The position numbers and the translations under genes were made by a program. This document shows, piece after piece, positions 26,224 through 34,522 of a stretch of 64,000 nucleotides of DNA (positions are counted from its first letter, which is position 1; every line of letters begins with the position of its first letter). Source of the DNA: UBA7803 sp040219935 (lineage in GTDB: Bacteria > Pseudomonadota > Gammaproteobacteria > Pseudomonadales > Azotimanducaceae). The notes below the pieces were generated by a model, which saw only the letters and a list, made by a program, of their open reading frames with translations, had not been told where the DNA came from and did not search any database. The stretch lies in assembly GCA_040219935.1 (NCBI GenBank), contig JAVJUA010000092.1, forward strand, positions 26,366 to 90,365, in the 5' to 3' direction.

Positions 26224-28071
26224 ATGATCAGCCGGACCTGGACCAGCGCATGGCTGCTTGCGCTGCTGGTGGTGCTGCCAGAGGGTGCGGCCGCCGCCCC
26301 GGATTACAGCCCCGGCGTCGGCCGCGACTACCCGCAACGGGTGTTCTTCGGCGACACGCACCTGCACACCCGAAACTCGGCGGATGCCTACTCGCTCGGC
26401 AACATGAACCTGACGCCGGCGGACGCGTTCCGCTTCGCGCGGGGGCAGGAGACGGTTGCCCACAACGGCATGCGCGTGAAGCTCAGGCGACCGCTCGACT
26501 TCCTGGTGGTCTCGGACCACGCCGAGTACCTGGGGGGCTACTACCGGTTCGCCGTGAACGATCCGATCGTCCGCGACACCGAGGTCGGCAAGGCGTGGGC
26601 CGAGCTGGCGCAGGCGGGCGACATGGTGCGCATGATGATGTCGTTCACCGGCAGCATCAACGATCCGGCCAACCACCCGCCGTTTCCCGAAGCGACCCGC
26701 CAGCGGATCTGGACCGACGTGGCCATCACCGCGGACGAGCACGATGCACCCGGCGTCTTCACCGCCTTCATCGGCTACGAATGGACGTCCATGGTCGACG
26801 GCAGCAACCTGCACCGGGTGGTGGTGTTCAAGGACGGCGCCGACAAGGTAGCGAAGACCATTCCGTTCTCGGCCCAGGACAGCATCGACCCCCGCGATCT
26901 GTGGCGGTGGCTGGCCGACTACGAAGCGGCGACCGGCGGTGAGGCGCTGGCCATCGGCCACAACGGCAATCTGTCCAATGGCCTCATGTACGGCGAGCGC
27001 ATGCTCGACGGCGAGCCGCTGGACCGCGCCTACGCGGAGCTCAGCGCCCGCTGGGAGCCGCTGTTCGAGGTCACCCAGGTCAAGGGCGACAGCGAGTCCC
27101 ATCCGCGGCTCTCACCCACCGACGAGTTCGCCGACTTCGAGAACTGGGACACCTTCAACATCAGCAACACCCGGCCGAAGGAAGACTGGATGCTGCAGTA
27201 CGAGTACGCGCGCGGCGTGCTGAAGCACGGTCTGCGCAAGGAATCCGAGCTCGGCGTCAATCCGTTCAAGTTCGGCCTGATCGGATCGACCGACGGCCAC
27301 AACTCCATCGTCACCGCGGAAGAAGACAACTTCTTCGGCAAGTTTCCCGAGTCGGAGCCGTCGGAAAACCGCTTCACCACGCGCATGGCCCACCAGCTCG
27401 ATCCCAACTGGAAGCTGGTCGCCTCCGGCTATGCGGCGGTGTGGGCGCGCGAGAACACGCGCGCGGCCCTGTTCGAGGCCATGCGCCGCCGTGAGGTCTA
27501 CGCCACCACCGGCTCGCGCATCCAGGTGCGCTTCTTCGGCGGCTTCGACTATCGGCCCGGCGACATCGACAACCCGGCCTTCGTCGACATCGGCTACTCG
27601 CGGGGCGTGCCCATGGGCGGCGACCTGACCGCCGCGCCGCAGGGCAAGACCGCAACCTTCCTGGTGGCGGCCGCGAAGGATCCGGACGGCGCCAATCTCG
27701 ACCGGGTGCAGATCGTCAAGGGCTGGCTCGACGCCGACGGCGCGCTGCACGAGAAGGTGTACGACGTGGCCTGGTCGGGCGATCGCGCCATCGACCCGGA
27801 GACCGGCAAGCTGCCCGCGGTGGGCTCCAGCGTCGACTTCGAGACCGCGACCTTCGACAACAGCATCGGCGCGTCCGACCTGGCAGCGCTGTGGACCGAC
27901 CCGGACTTCGACCCGGCCGAGCGCGCCTTCTACTACGCGCGGGTGCTGGAGATTCCGAGGCCGCGCTGGTCGCTGATCGACGCCGTGTACTTCGGCACCG
28001 AACCGCCGCCGGAAGCGCCCCGCAGCATCCAGGACCGCGCCTACACCTCGCCGATCTGGTACACGCCCTGA
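26224..28071 (+). CDS. DUF3604 protein, exported PHP-like putative metallohydrolase
   Basis: A 615-aa protein. ATG 26224 is chosen because it opens a clear signal peptide (SRTWTSAWLLALLVVLPEGAAAAP) and has GGGAG upstream; earlier in-frame codons add a charged stretch. The mature protein starts with the DUF3604 hallmark RVFFGDTHLHTRNSADAYS and continues with VVSDHAEYLGGYY, IGHNGNLSNG and GSTDGHNS. These His/Asp clusters resemble PHP-type metal sites. Function is not established. It is first of a three-gene cassette with a PpiC-type rotamase and a HupE/UreJ membrane protein, an arrangement recurring in environmental proteobacteria. Confidence 0.9.
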   Translation: MISRTWTSAWLLALLVVLPEGAAAAPDYSPGVGRDYPQRVFFGDTHLHTRNSADAYSLGNMNLTPADAFRFARGQETVAHNGMRVKLRRPLDFLVVSDHAEYLGGYYRFAVNDPIVRDTEVGKAWAELAQAGDMVRMMMSFTGSINDPANHPPFPEATRQRIWTDVAITADEHDAPGVFTAFIGYEWTSMVDGSNLHRVVVFKDGADKVAKTIPFSAQDSIDPRDLWRWLADYEAATGGEALAIGHNGNLSNGLMYGERMLDGEPLDRAYAELSARWEPLFEVTQVKGDSESHPRLSPTDEFADFENWDTFNISNTRPKEDWMLQYEYARGVLKHGLRKESELGVNPFKFGLIGSTDGHNSIVTAEEDNFFGKFPESEPSENRFTTRMAHQLDPNWKLVASGYAAVWARENTRAALFEAMRRREVYATTGSRIQVRFFGGFDYRPGDIDNPAFVDIGYSRGVPMGGDLTAAPQGKTATFLVAAAKDPDGANLDRVQIVKGWLDADGALHEKVYDVAWSGDRAIDPETGKLPAVGSSVDFETATFDNSIGASDLAALWTDPDFDPAERAFYYARVLEIPRPRWSLIDAVYFGTEPPPEAPRSIQDRAYTSPIWYTP

Positions 28072-28103
28072 GCCCACGCACGGCTTCGTGGCGGGGCCAG
28101 GCC

Positions 28104-28997
28104 TTGCGCCTGCTGCGGGATCCGCTGCTGCACTTTCTGGTGGGGGGCGGCCTGATGTTCGCCGCGTGGTGGGCGCTGAACCCGTCCGTCGGCAGTGACG
28201 ACCCTCGGCGCATCGTCGTCGATCGGGCCGCGCTGCTGACGTTCATGCAGCTTCGCAGCCAGGCATTCGACGCCACGGCGGCCGAGGCGCGGCTGGCGGC
28301 GCTGACGCCGGAGGCGCTCGGCGATCTGGTCGACGAGTACGTGCGGGAGCAGGCGCTGTACCGCTCCGCCCTGGAGCTGGGGCTGGAGCAGGACGACTAC
28401 GTCATCAAGCGGCGCCTGGTCCAGAAGGTCGAGTACATGGCCGAGGGCGTTGCCGCCGACCTGGCCGACCCGCCAGACGACGTGCTCGCCGACTGGTACG
28501 GCCGTCACCGCAACGCCTATGCGGAGCCCGAGCGCATCACCCTCACCCACGTGTTCTTCAGCGCATCCCGGCACGGCACCGGGCAGGCGGCCGCCCTCGC
28601 CCGCGCCGCCCTCGCCGAGTTGAACCGCACGCAGGTGGCATTCAGCGGCGCGACGGCGTTCGGCGAGCGCTTTCCCTACCATGCCAACTACGTGGCATGG
28701 TCGCGTGACGAGATCGCCGGCCACTTCGGCGCAGCCATGACCGCCGAGCTGTTCGATCTGCCTGCCGATCCGGCCCGGTGGCAGGGCGTGTTCGCCTCCG
28801 CCCACGGCAGCCATGCGGTGCTGGTGCTCGACCGGACGCCGGAACGGTTTCCCGAGCTCGGCGAGGTACGCGAGCGGGTGCTGCGCGACTACCGGGCGGA
28901 GCGCGCCCGGGAGCGGCGCGATGCGTTCATTCGCGTCATCGTCGCCCGCTACCGCACCGAACTCGCCGCCGACCTGCCCATCGAGCGCAAGCCATGA
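28104..28997 (+). CDS. Parvulin-type peptidyl-prolyl isomerase family protein
   Basis: About 297 aa. It opens with a short basic segment and a single membrane helix (LLRDPLLHFLVGGGLMFAAWW), followed by a helical chaperone-like region (EALGDLVDEYVREQALYRSA) and a degenerate PpiC-like half with ITLTHVFFSASRHG. The C terminus is a charged helix. The start is uncertain: TTG 28104 is the only common start codon before the helix. A CTG overlapping the upstream stop (28068) or an ATG inside the helix at 28155 are alternatives. It likely resides in the inner membrane with the domain in the periplasm, helping fold or insert its partners. It overlaps the HupE/UreJ gene by 4 nt. Confidence 0.78.
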   Translation: MRLLRDPLLHFLVGGGLMFAAWWALNPSVGSDDPRRIVVDRAALLTFMQLRSQAFDATAAEARLAALTPEALGDLVDEYVREQALYRSALELGLEQDDYVIKRRLVQKVEYMAEGVAADLADPPDDVLADWYGRHRNAYAEPERITLTHVFFSASRHGTGQAAALARAALAELNRTQVAFSGATAFGERFPYHANYVAWSRDEIAGHFGAAMTAELFDLPADPARWQGVFASAHGSHAVLVLDRTPERFPELGEVRERVLRDYRAERARERRDAFIRVIVARYRTELAADLPIERKP

Positions 28998-29968
28998 GCC
29001 GCGACGCGCGGCTGCTGCTCTGCGCCCTGCTGCTGGCGGGCACCGCGGCCGCGCACGACAGCCGGCCGATCTACCTGCAGATCGATCAGCATCACGATGG
29101 TCAGGTGCTGCTGGCCTGGAAGGTACCGGACAGCGTGCAGCCCGGGCAGGCACCGCTCATCCGGCTGGTTGGCCGCTGCGCCGCGCGCCAGGGAGCCGCG
29201 ACTGGCCAGGTTCCGGTGCTGGAGGGCGTGCGCTGGTACGACTGCGCCGCTGGCGCCGCGCCAGACGCCGTGACCCTGACCTTTCCCGGCCCAGCACCGT
29301 CGCTGGCCACCCTGGTCCGCATGCAGTGGCCGGACGGCTCATCCATCACCCTGCGGGGGGCACCCGGGGCGACGACCATCGAGCTTGAGTCCCAGGCCAC
29401 CACCGGCACCGTGTTCCGCCAGTACCTGACCCTGGGCGTCGAGCACATCCTGCTCGGCTTCGACCATCTGCTGTTCGTGGGCTGCCTGGTCATGCTGACG
29501 GGCAGCCTGCGGCGTCTGGCGTTCGCCATCACCGGCTTCACCATTGCCCACTCGGCAACGCTCGGCGGTGCGGCGCTGGGTCTGCTGTGGCTGCCGGTGG
29601 CGCCGGTCGAAGCCGCCATCGCCCTCAGCATCGTGTTCCTGGCCACCGAGCTGGTGCGCGACCGCCGCGACACCCTGACCTGGCGCCATCCGCTGCTGGT
29701 CGCCAGCGCGTTCGGGCTGCTGCACGGGTTCGGATTCGCCGCCGTGCTCAACGACATCGGGCTGCCGGAGCGCGAGCTGCCGATGGCCCTGCTGTCGTTC
29801 AACCTGGGGGTGGAGGCGGGTCAGCTGCTGTTCGTGCTGGTTCTGCTGCCGGCGCTGTTCGCGCTCGCCCGGCTGCTGCCCGCGCCCCATCTCACGCGCA
29901 TGGCTGCCTATCCCATCGGCACGCTGGCCGCCTTCTGGATGCTGCAGCGTTTGAGCGGCTTCGCATGA
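28994..29968 (+). CDS. HupE/UreJ-family membrane protein
   Basis: A 324-aa protein with a signal peptide (RLLLCALLLAGTAAAHDSR), a periplasmic domain of about 130 residues with a Cys pair (GRCAARQ and YDCAAG), then six or more membrane helices. The membrane part carries TLGVEHILLGFDHLLFVG, TIAHSATLGG and GLLHGFGFA, the histidine-rich motifs of the HupE/UreJ_2 family. HupE and UreJ relatives are nickel permeases, but this long form has not been tied to nickel. ATG 28994 overlaps the previous stop (ATGA). The three-gene cassette ends here; hairpins follow at 29974-30021. Confidence 0.88.
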   Translation: MSRDARLLLCALLLAGTAAAHDSRPIYLQIDQHHDGQVLLAWKVPDSVQPGQAPLIRLVGRCAARQGAATGQVPVLEGVRWYDCAAGAAPDAVTLTFPGPAPSLATLVRMQWPDGSSITLRGAPGATTIELESQATTGTVFRQYLTLGVEHILLGFDHLLFVGCLVMLTGSLRRLAFAITGFTIAHSATLGGAALGLLWLPVAPVEAAIALSIVFLATELVRDRRDTLTWRHPLLVASAFGLLHGFGFAAVLNDIGLPERELPMALLSFNLGVEAGQLLFVLVLLPALFALARLLPAPHLTRMAAYPIGTLAAFWMLQRLSGFA

Positions 29969-29973
29969 TCCGA

Positions 29974-30021
29974 AGGCCCCCGCGTTGCAAAGGCGCGGGG
30001 CCTGGCTGAACATGCCAGGCC
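29974..30021 (+). terminator. Two mutually exclusive hairpins between cassette and acyl-CoA dehydrogenase genes
   Basis: Hairpin A pairs AGGCCCCCGCG (from 29974) with CGCGGGGCCT (29994-30003), leaving one bulged C. Hairpin B pairs GGCCTGGC (29999-30006) with GCCAGGCC (30014-30021) around a 7-nt loop. They share GGCCT, so only one can form at a time. No U-run follows, so classical intrinsic termination is unlikely. Hairpin B ends 2 nt before GGAGGGG, the ribosome site of the gene at 30035. Confidence 0.45.
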
Positions 30022-30034
30022 GTGGAGGGGCGAC

Positions 30035-31072
30035 ATGATCGACTTCGGCATCGGTGAGGACGAGACCCTGCTGCGCGACGCCGTCGAACGCTTCGCCCGG
30101 GACGCGCTGGCGCCGCAGGCGCGCGTGGCCGAAGCCAACCGGGCCCCCGACCTGGCCACCATCGCCCTGTACGAGTCGCTGGGGCTGATGGGGCTCGAGT
30201 TCGCCGACGGCGGCCTCGGCATGCAGGCGCGCTGTCTGGTCAACCAGATCCTCGGTGGAGCCGACCCGGGCGCGGCCCTGGCCCTTGATCGGCTGGGGCA
30301 CGCCGGCTATGCGCTGTGGGCGCTGGACGGCAGCGAGGGCGTGGCGGCGGTCACTGACAATCCGCACCGCCGCGCCTGGCTGGCGACGCCGGAGGATGGG
30401 GCCGTCAACATCACCGAGCGCCACGCCAGCGGCGTGCTGCACTTCGCGCCGGCCGGCGTCACCGATCTGGTGGTGGTGTCCGCCGGCGGCGTCGCCCTGA
30501 TCCGCGACGGCATCGAATCCACGCCGGTGCGTGGCGGCGGCCTGAAGGCCATGAACCCGGTGCGGATCGGGCTGGACGCCGCGCCGGTGGCCCGCTTCAG
30601 GCGCCTGCCGGTGGCGCCGCTGCTGGCCCGGGCGCGCCTGTATCTGGCCAGCCTGCTGCTCGGCGTGCTGGACACGGCCGGGAGCTATGCCCGCGACTAC
30701 GCGCAGCAGCGGGTGGCGTTCGGCAAGCCCATCGCCCACCACCAGGCGCTGGCGTTCCTGCTCACCGACATGCATACGGCGGTTACCGGCGCCCGGCTGC
30801 TCATCCAGGACGCGGCCTGGCGCGCCGACGCGGGCCTCGATGCAGCAGAGGCGGCCGCCACCGCATTCACCGAGACCGTGGAGCAGTCGAGCTTCATCGG
30901 CCCGAACGCGGTGCAGGTGCTGGGCGGCCTGGGCTTCATGCAGGACTACCCGGTCGAGAAGTACATGCGCGAGTCGCGCCTGCTGGGCCTGCTGCTCGGC
31001 GGTGCCGACCAGGCCCGCGAAGAGGCGGCTCAGAGCCGGGACATGACGCTCATGGCGGGCGGGGTGCTGTGA
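30035..31072 (+). CDS. Acyl-CoA dehydrogenase, subunit lacking the canonical catalytic Glu
   Basis: A 345-aa protein of the ACAD fold. The C-terminal domain is recognisable: YAQQRVAFGKPIAHHQ (RxxFGxxI), VLGGLGFMQDYPVEKYMRE and the following helix. At the position where active enzymes have the Glu of the xEGTxxIQR motif, this protein has Leu321 (RLLGLLLGGADQ). The middle domain also lacks the T-E-P-x-x-G-S-D flavin signature and is short. It is therefore probably the non-catalytic partner of the next gene's product, as in alpha2-beta2 acyl-CoA dehydrogenases of steroid catabolism. ATG 30035 has GGAGGGG upstream; the TGA stop overlaps the next ATG (TGATG). Confidence 0.87.
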   Translation: MIDFGIGEDETLLRDAVERFARDALAPQARVAEANRAPDLATIALYESLGLMGLEFADGGLGMQARCLVNQILGGADPGAALALDRLGHAGYALWALDGSEGVAAVTDNPHRRAWLATPEDGAVNITERHASGVLHFAPAGVTDLVVVSAGGVALIRDGIESTPVRGGGLKAMNPVRIGLDAAPVARFRRLPVAPLLARARLYLASLLLGVLDTAGSYARDYAQQRVAFGKPIAHHQALAFLLTDMHTAVTGARLLIQDAAWRADAGLDAAEAAATAFTETVEQSSFIGPNAVQVLGGLGFMQDYPVEKYMRESRLLGLLLGGADQAREEAAQSRDMTLMAGGVL

Positions 31073-32247
31073 TGCGCTTCGATCTGGACGAGACCACCGC
31101 CGCCCACGTCGAGGTGCTGCGGCAATTCGGCCGCGACGTCATCCGCCCGCTCGGCATCGAGCGCGACCGTGCCGGCTCGCCGACGCCGCCCGATCACCCG
31201 TTCTTCCGCGAGGTGCTGAAGCGCGGCCTGACCCGTGCCCCAGACCGCGCCGATGGCGGCGCCGGCGGTCCGGGCCCTGCCGTGCTGCGGGTCATCACCG
31301 GCAACGAGCTCGCCTACTGGGATCGCGGCGTGTCGTCGTCCCTGCCCGGCCCCGGCCTCGGCGGCGGGCCGGTGATGAGCATGGGCACGCCGGAACAGAG
31401 GGCGCGGCTCATGACCCGGTTTCGCGACATGACCGAGCCGAAGTGGGCCGCCTTCGCCATGACCGAACCCGGCGCCGGTTCCGACGTGGCCCGCATTCAG
31501 AGCCGGGCCGTGCGCGATGGCGACGAGTGGGTGCTGAACGGCGCCAAGCTGTACTCGGCCAATGCCGACCGCGCCGACTGGATCGTGGTGTTCGCCACCG
31601 TCGATCCGTCGCTCGGCCGCGCCGGCCACCGCGCCTTCATCGTCGAGCGCGGCATGCCCGGGCTGTCCGAGCCGAAGCCCGAGAAGAAGATGGGCATCAA
31701 AGCCTATGCCTCTGCGTCGTTCACCATGAACGATCTGCGGGTGCCGGCCGACAACCTGCTGGGCGGCGAGGCCCACTACGAGGCGCGCAGCCGCGGCGCC
31801 GGCTTCAAGGGGGCCATGCAGACCTTCAACGCCACCCGCCCCGCCATCGCGGCCAATGCCGTGGGCATGGCCCGGGCGTGCCTCGACGAAGCCGCCGCGT
31901 TCGCCCGCGACGCCGGCGCAGCCGGCCATCGCTGCCACGATCGCCTGGAGCGCATGCGCCGCAAGGCGCGCGCGGCGTGGCTCATGTGCCTGAAGGCGGC
32001 CTGGCTGGCGGACCAGGGCGCGCCGAACATGGTGGAGGCGTCCATGTCCAAGGCCACCGCCGCGGAGGTGGCCATGGAGGCCGCCAGCCTGGGCATGGAG
32101 CTGCTGGGCGCGGTGGGCGCCCAGGGCGAGCACCTGATCGAGAAGCTGTACCGCGACGTGAAGGCCATGGACATCGTCGAGGGCACCGGTCAGATCCAGC
32201 GCATCGTCATGGCCCGCCACCTGGTGGGCTATCCGCGGGACGCCTGA
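31072..32247 (+). CDS. Acyl-CoA dehydrogenase, catalytic subunit
   Basis: A 391-aa flavoprotein. The FAD/substrate signature AFAMTEPGAGSDV (about 128-139) is intact and the catalytic base is Glu370 in DIVEGTGQIQRI. It introduces an alpha,beta double bond into an acyl-CoA, passing electrons to ETF. The N-terminal helical domain has a glycine-rich insertion (GPGLGGGPVMSMGTPEQR). The start codon ATG 31072 overlaps the previous stop by one base, so expression is tightly coupled with the Glu-less ACAD and a hetero-oligomer is likely. A GTG 3 nt earlier is an alternative. The methyltransferase gene starts 8 bp downstream. Confidence 0.92.
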   Translation: MRFDLDETTAAHVEVLRQFGRDVIRPLGIERDRAGSPTPPDHPFFREVLKRGLTRAPDRADGGAGGPGPAVLRVITGNELAYWDRGVSSSLPGPGLGGGPVMSMGTPEQRARLMTRFRDMTEPKWAAFAMTEPGAGSDVARIQSRAVRDGDEWVLNGAKLYSANADRADWIVVFATVDPSLGRAGHRAFIVERGMPGLSEPKPEKKMGIKAYASASFTMNDLRVPADNLLGGEAHYEARSRGAGFKGAMQTFNATRPAIAANAVGMARACLDEAAAFARDAGAAGHRCHDRLERMRRKARAAWLMCLKAAWLADQGAPNMVEASMSKATAAEVAMEAASLGMELLGAVGAQGEHLIEKLYRDVKAMDIVEGTGQIQRIVMARHLVGYPRDA

Positions 32248-32255
32248 GCAACGGC

Positions 32256-33131
32256 ATGCGCGCCGACCGCCCCAGCCAGACCGCCATGGCCACCGCCTTT
32301 CTGCGGGCCCTGCACCGGGTGGCCGACGATGCGCCTCTGGTGTTCGACGACCCGGTCGCCATCGAGCTCTTGCCCTGGCCGCAGCGCCGGTTTCTCGAGC
32401 GCCTGGGCGCCCTGCCGGAGCGCTGGCGGCGCACCTTCCGGCAGCGGCGCAGCGGCGTGACGCGCATGCGCGCCCAGGTGCTGGTGCGCGCCCGCGCCGC
32501 TGAAGACGCCCTGGCCGCCGCGCGCGACGCCGGCATCGGCCGCTACGTGGTGCTCTCCGCCGGCCTCGATACCTACGCCCTGCGCCACGACTTCACCGCC
32601 ACCGGCCTGCCGGTCATCGAGGTGGATCACCCCGCCACCCAGCGCTGGAAGCACGACTGGATCGTCCGCCATCGCGGCGGCCTGCCGGCAGGTCTCACGC
32701 TCTGCCCCGTGGACTTCGAGCGCCAGACCCTGGCCGACGTGCTGCCGCCGCCGTCGGCGCCGCAGTTCTTTTCCTGGCTCGGCACCACCTACTACCTGAG
32801 CCGGGAGGCCCTTGGCGCCACGCTGCGCGACCTGGCCGCGGCTTCGCCGCCGGGGTCGAGACTGGTGATGGACTTCTGGCGCCAGGCCCCGCTGTTCGAT
32901 CCCGCCGGTGCCGCCCTGCTGTGGGGTACCCGGCTGGCCACGGCGCTGCAGCAGGAGCCCATGAAGACGTTTCTGGAGCCGGACGCGCTGGCCGACCTGG
33001 CCACCGCCGCCGGCTGGCGGGTGGCCGAGCTGCTCACCGCCCGGGATCAGAACGCCCGCTGGCTGAGCGGCCGCCGCGACGGCCTCGCCGTGCCGTCATT
33101 CGCCTGCCTGGCGACCCTGGCCATCGACTGA
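32256..33131 (+). CDS. SAM-dependent methyltransferase of the LCMT/TIGR00027 type
   Basis: A 291-aa protein. It matches the leucine carboxyl methyltransferase-like bacterial group: an N-terminal A-x-x-R-A segment (TAMATAFLRALHRV), R-x-R-x-x-x-x-D-like region, VVLSAGLDTYALRHD (motif I with a DT-x-x-x-R after the glycine) and PVIEVDHPATQRWK (acidic end of strand 2). FFSWLGTTYYLSREAL follows, as in the family. These enzymes methylate carboxyl or hydroxyl groups of small molecules. It is the last gene of the ACAD operon; its 36 final bases overlap the convergent symporter gene. Confidence 0.85.
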   Translation: MRADRPSQTAMATAFLRALHRVADDAPLVFDDPVAIELLPWPQRRFLERLGALPERWRRTFRQRRSGVTRMRAQVLVRARAAEDALAAARDAGIGRYVVLSAGLDTYALRHDFTATGLPVIEVDHPATQRWKHDWIVRHRGGLPAGLTLCPVDFERQTLADVLPPPSAPQFFSWLGTTYYLSREALGATLRDLAAASPPGSRLVMDFWRQAPLFDPAGAALLWGTRLATALQQEPMKTFLEPDALADLATAAGWRVAELLTARDQNARWLSGRRDGLAVPSFACLATLAID

Positions 33132-34514
33132 ACCGGCCGCGGCGCGGCGGTCGAGCTCGTCCCGGATCTCGGCATGGGCGGCCTCGTCGAGCTTGAAGCG
33201 GCTGAACAGGGCGGCACCGATCAGGTAGCAGACGAGCGGAAACAGGCCGTACAACGTGACCATGGCTAGCTGCACGGTCAGGGTCTGCGGCTGGTTGGGG
33301 ACGAAGCCGGAGAACTGCAGCACGAAGCCGGTGAGCAGCAGCATCACGCCGATGCCGCTCTTGTAGACGAAGTTCCAGGCGGCGAAGTACGAGCCTTCCT
33401 TGCGCTCGCCGGTCATCAGCTCGTCGTAGTCGATGACGTCGCCCTGCACCGACGGCGACAGGGTGCCGCCGCAGCCGGCCGCCAGGCCCGCGAACACGGC
33501 CGCCACCGAGATGTAGATGGACTTGGCGAGCAGGCCGTCGATGAACGGCAGCGCGAACATGGACCCGAACGACACCCCGGTCAGCACCATGGAGAACATC
33601 CACAGCCGCACCTTGCCGAAGCGGCGCGACAGCGGAATCCACATCGGCACCGACAGCGTCGACGGCACCATGTAACAGAGGATGAACAAGGGTGCCAACG
33701 CCGGCGCGCCCACCACGTACTGGGCCACGTACAGGGTCAGCACGCCGATGGCGGCGCTGCCGATGTTCTCGATGAAGGTGACGATGATCAGCAGCCGCGC
33801 GTGCGGGTTGCGCCAGACGTCGCGAAAGGCATGAAACGGATTCTCGTTGACCCGCCCCTGGTACTCGGCGCGCTCGCGAAGCTGGCTGCCGGCGAAGGCG
33901 ATCAGCAGCCCCATCACCACAGCGGTGCCCACCGCCAGCCACTGCGCCAGGTCGCGCACCACGTCGGCGCCCTGCTGCTCGGCCCGGATCAGCACGTAGA
34001 AGGTCACCAGCGACAGAATCGAGCCGAAGGTGTAGAAGGCGTGACGCAGCCCGAACAGGCGGCTGCGCTCGTGATAGCTTTTCGACAGCTCGGCGCCCAG
34101 CGACAGATGCGGCACGAAGAACACGGTCATGGCCGAGTAGAAGCCGATGATGGCCACCGCCATCCACGCCACCAGCGCGCCGTCGCTGAGCCCGCGCGGC
34201 GGCGCGAACACCATCACGAACGCCGCGCCGATGGGCACGATGCTGGCGATCAGCCAGACCCGCCGGCGCCCCCAGCGGCTGCGGGTGCGGTCGGACAGGT
34301 AGCCGACCAGCGGGTCGGAGACGGCGTCCCAGATGCGCGAGGCGCTGAAGATCAGCCCCATCACCGCCGGCGCGATCAGCAGCACGTCGGTGGAGAACTT
34401 CATGACGTACAGGCCGAGCAGCAGGTACATGTACCCGGCGCCGATGCCGGGCGCGCCATAGGCGAGCACCATGCGCCATGGCACGCGATGCGGGTCGCCG
34501 GAGGCTCCGGTCAT
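33096..34514 (-). CDS. GPH-type MFS symporter
   Basis: A 472-aa carrier with 12 predicted helices. The sequence DAVSDPLVGYLSDRTRSRWGRRRVW in the loop after helix 2 is the hallmark of the glycoside-pentoside-hexuronide:cation symporter (MFS_2) family. Members in lipid and steroid clusters are thought to import the growth substrate, often a carboxylate or sterol derivative rather than a sugar. The start at ATG 34514 lies 8 bp after the stop of the SDR gene, so it is third in the minus-strand operon SDR-SDR-symporter. Confidence 0.88.
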   Translation of the reverse strand: MTGASGDPHRVPWRMVLAYGAPGIGAGYMYLLLGLYVMKFSTDVLLIAPAVMGLIFSASRIWDAVSDPLVGYLSDRTRSRWGRRRVWLIASIVPIGAAFVMVFAPPRGLSDGALVAWMAVAIIGFYSAMTVFFVPHLSLGAELSKSYHERSRLFGLRHAFYTFGSILSLVTFYVLIRAEQQGADVVRDLAQWLAVGTAVVMGLLIAFAGSQLRERAEYQGRVNENPFHAFRDVWRNPHARLLIIVTFIENIGSAAIGVLTLYVAQYVVGAPALAPLFILCYMVPSTLSVPMWIPLSRRFGKVRLWMFSMVLTGVSFGSMFALPFIDGLLAKSIYISVAAVFAGLAAGCGGTLSPSVQGDVIDYDELMTGERKEGSYFAAWNFVYKSGIGVMLLLTGFVLQFSGFVPNQPQTLTVQLAMVTLYGLFPLVCYLIGAALFSRFKLDEAAHAEIRDELDRRAAAGSVDGQGRQAGE

Positions 34515-34522
34515 GCCGCGGG

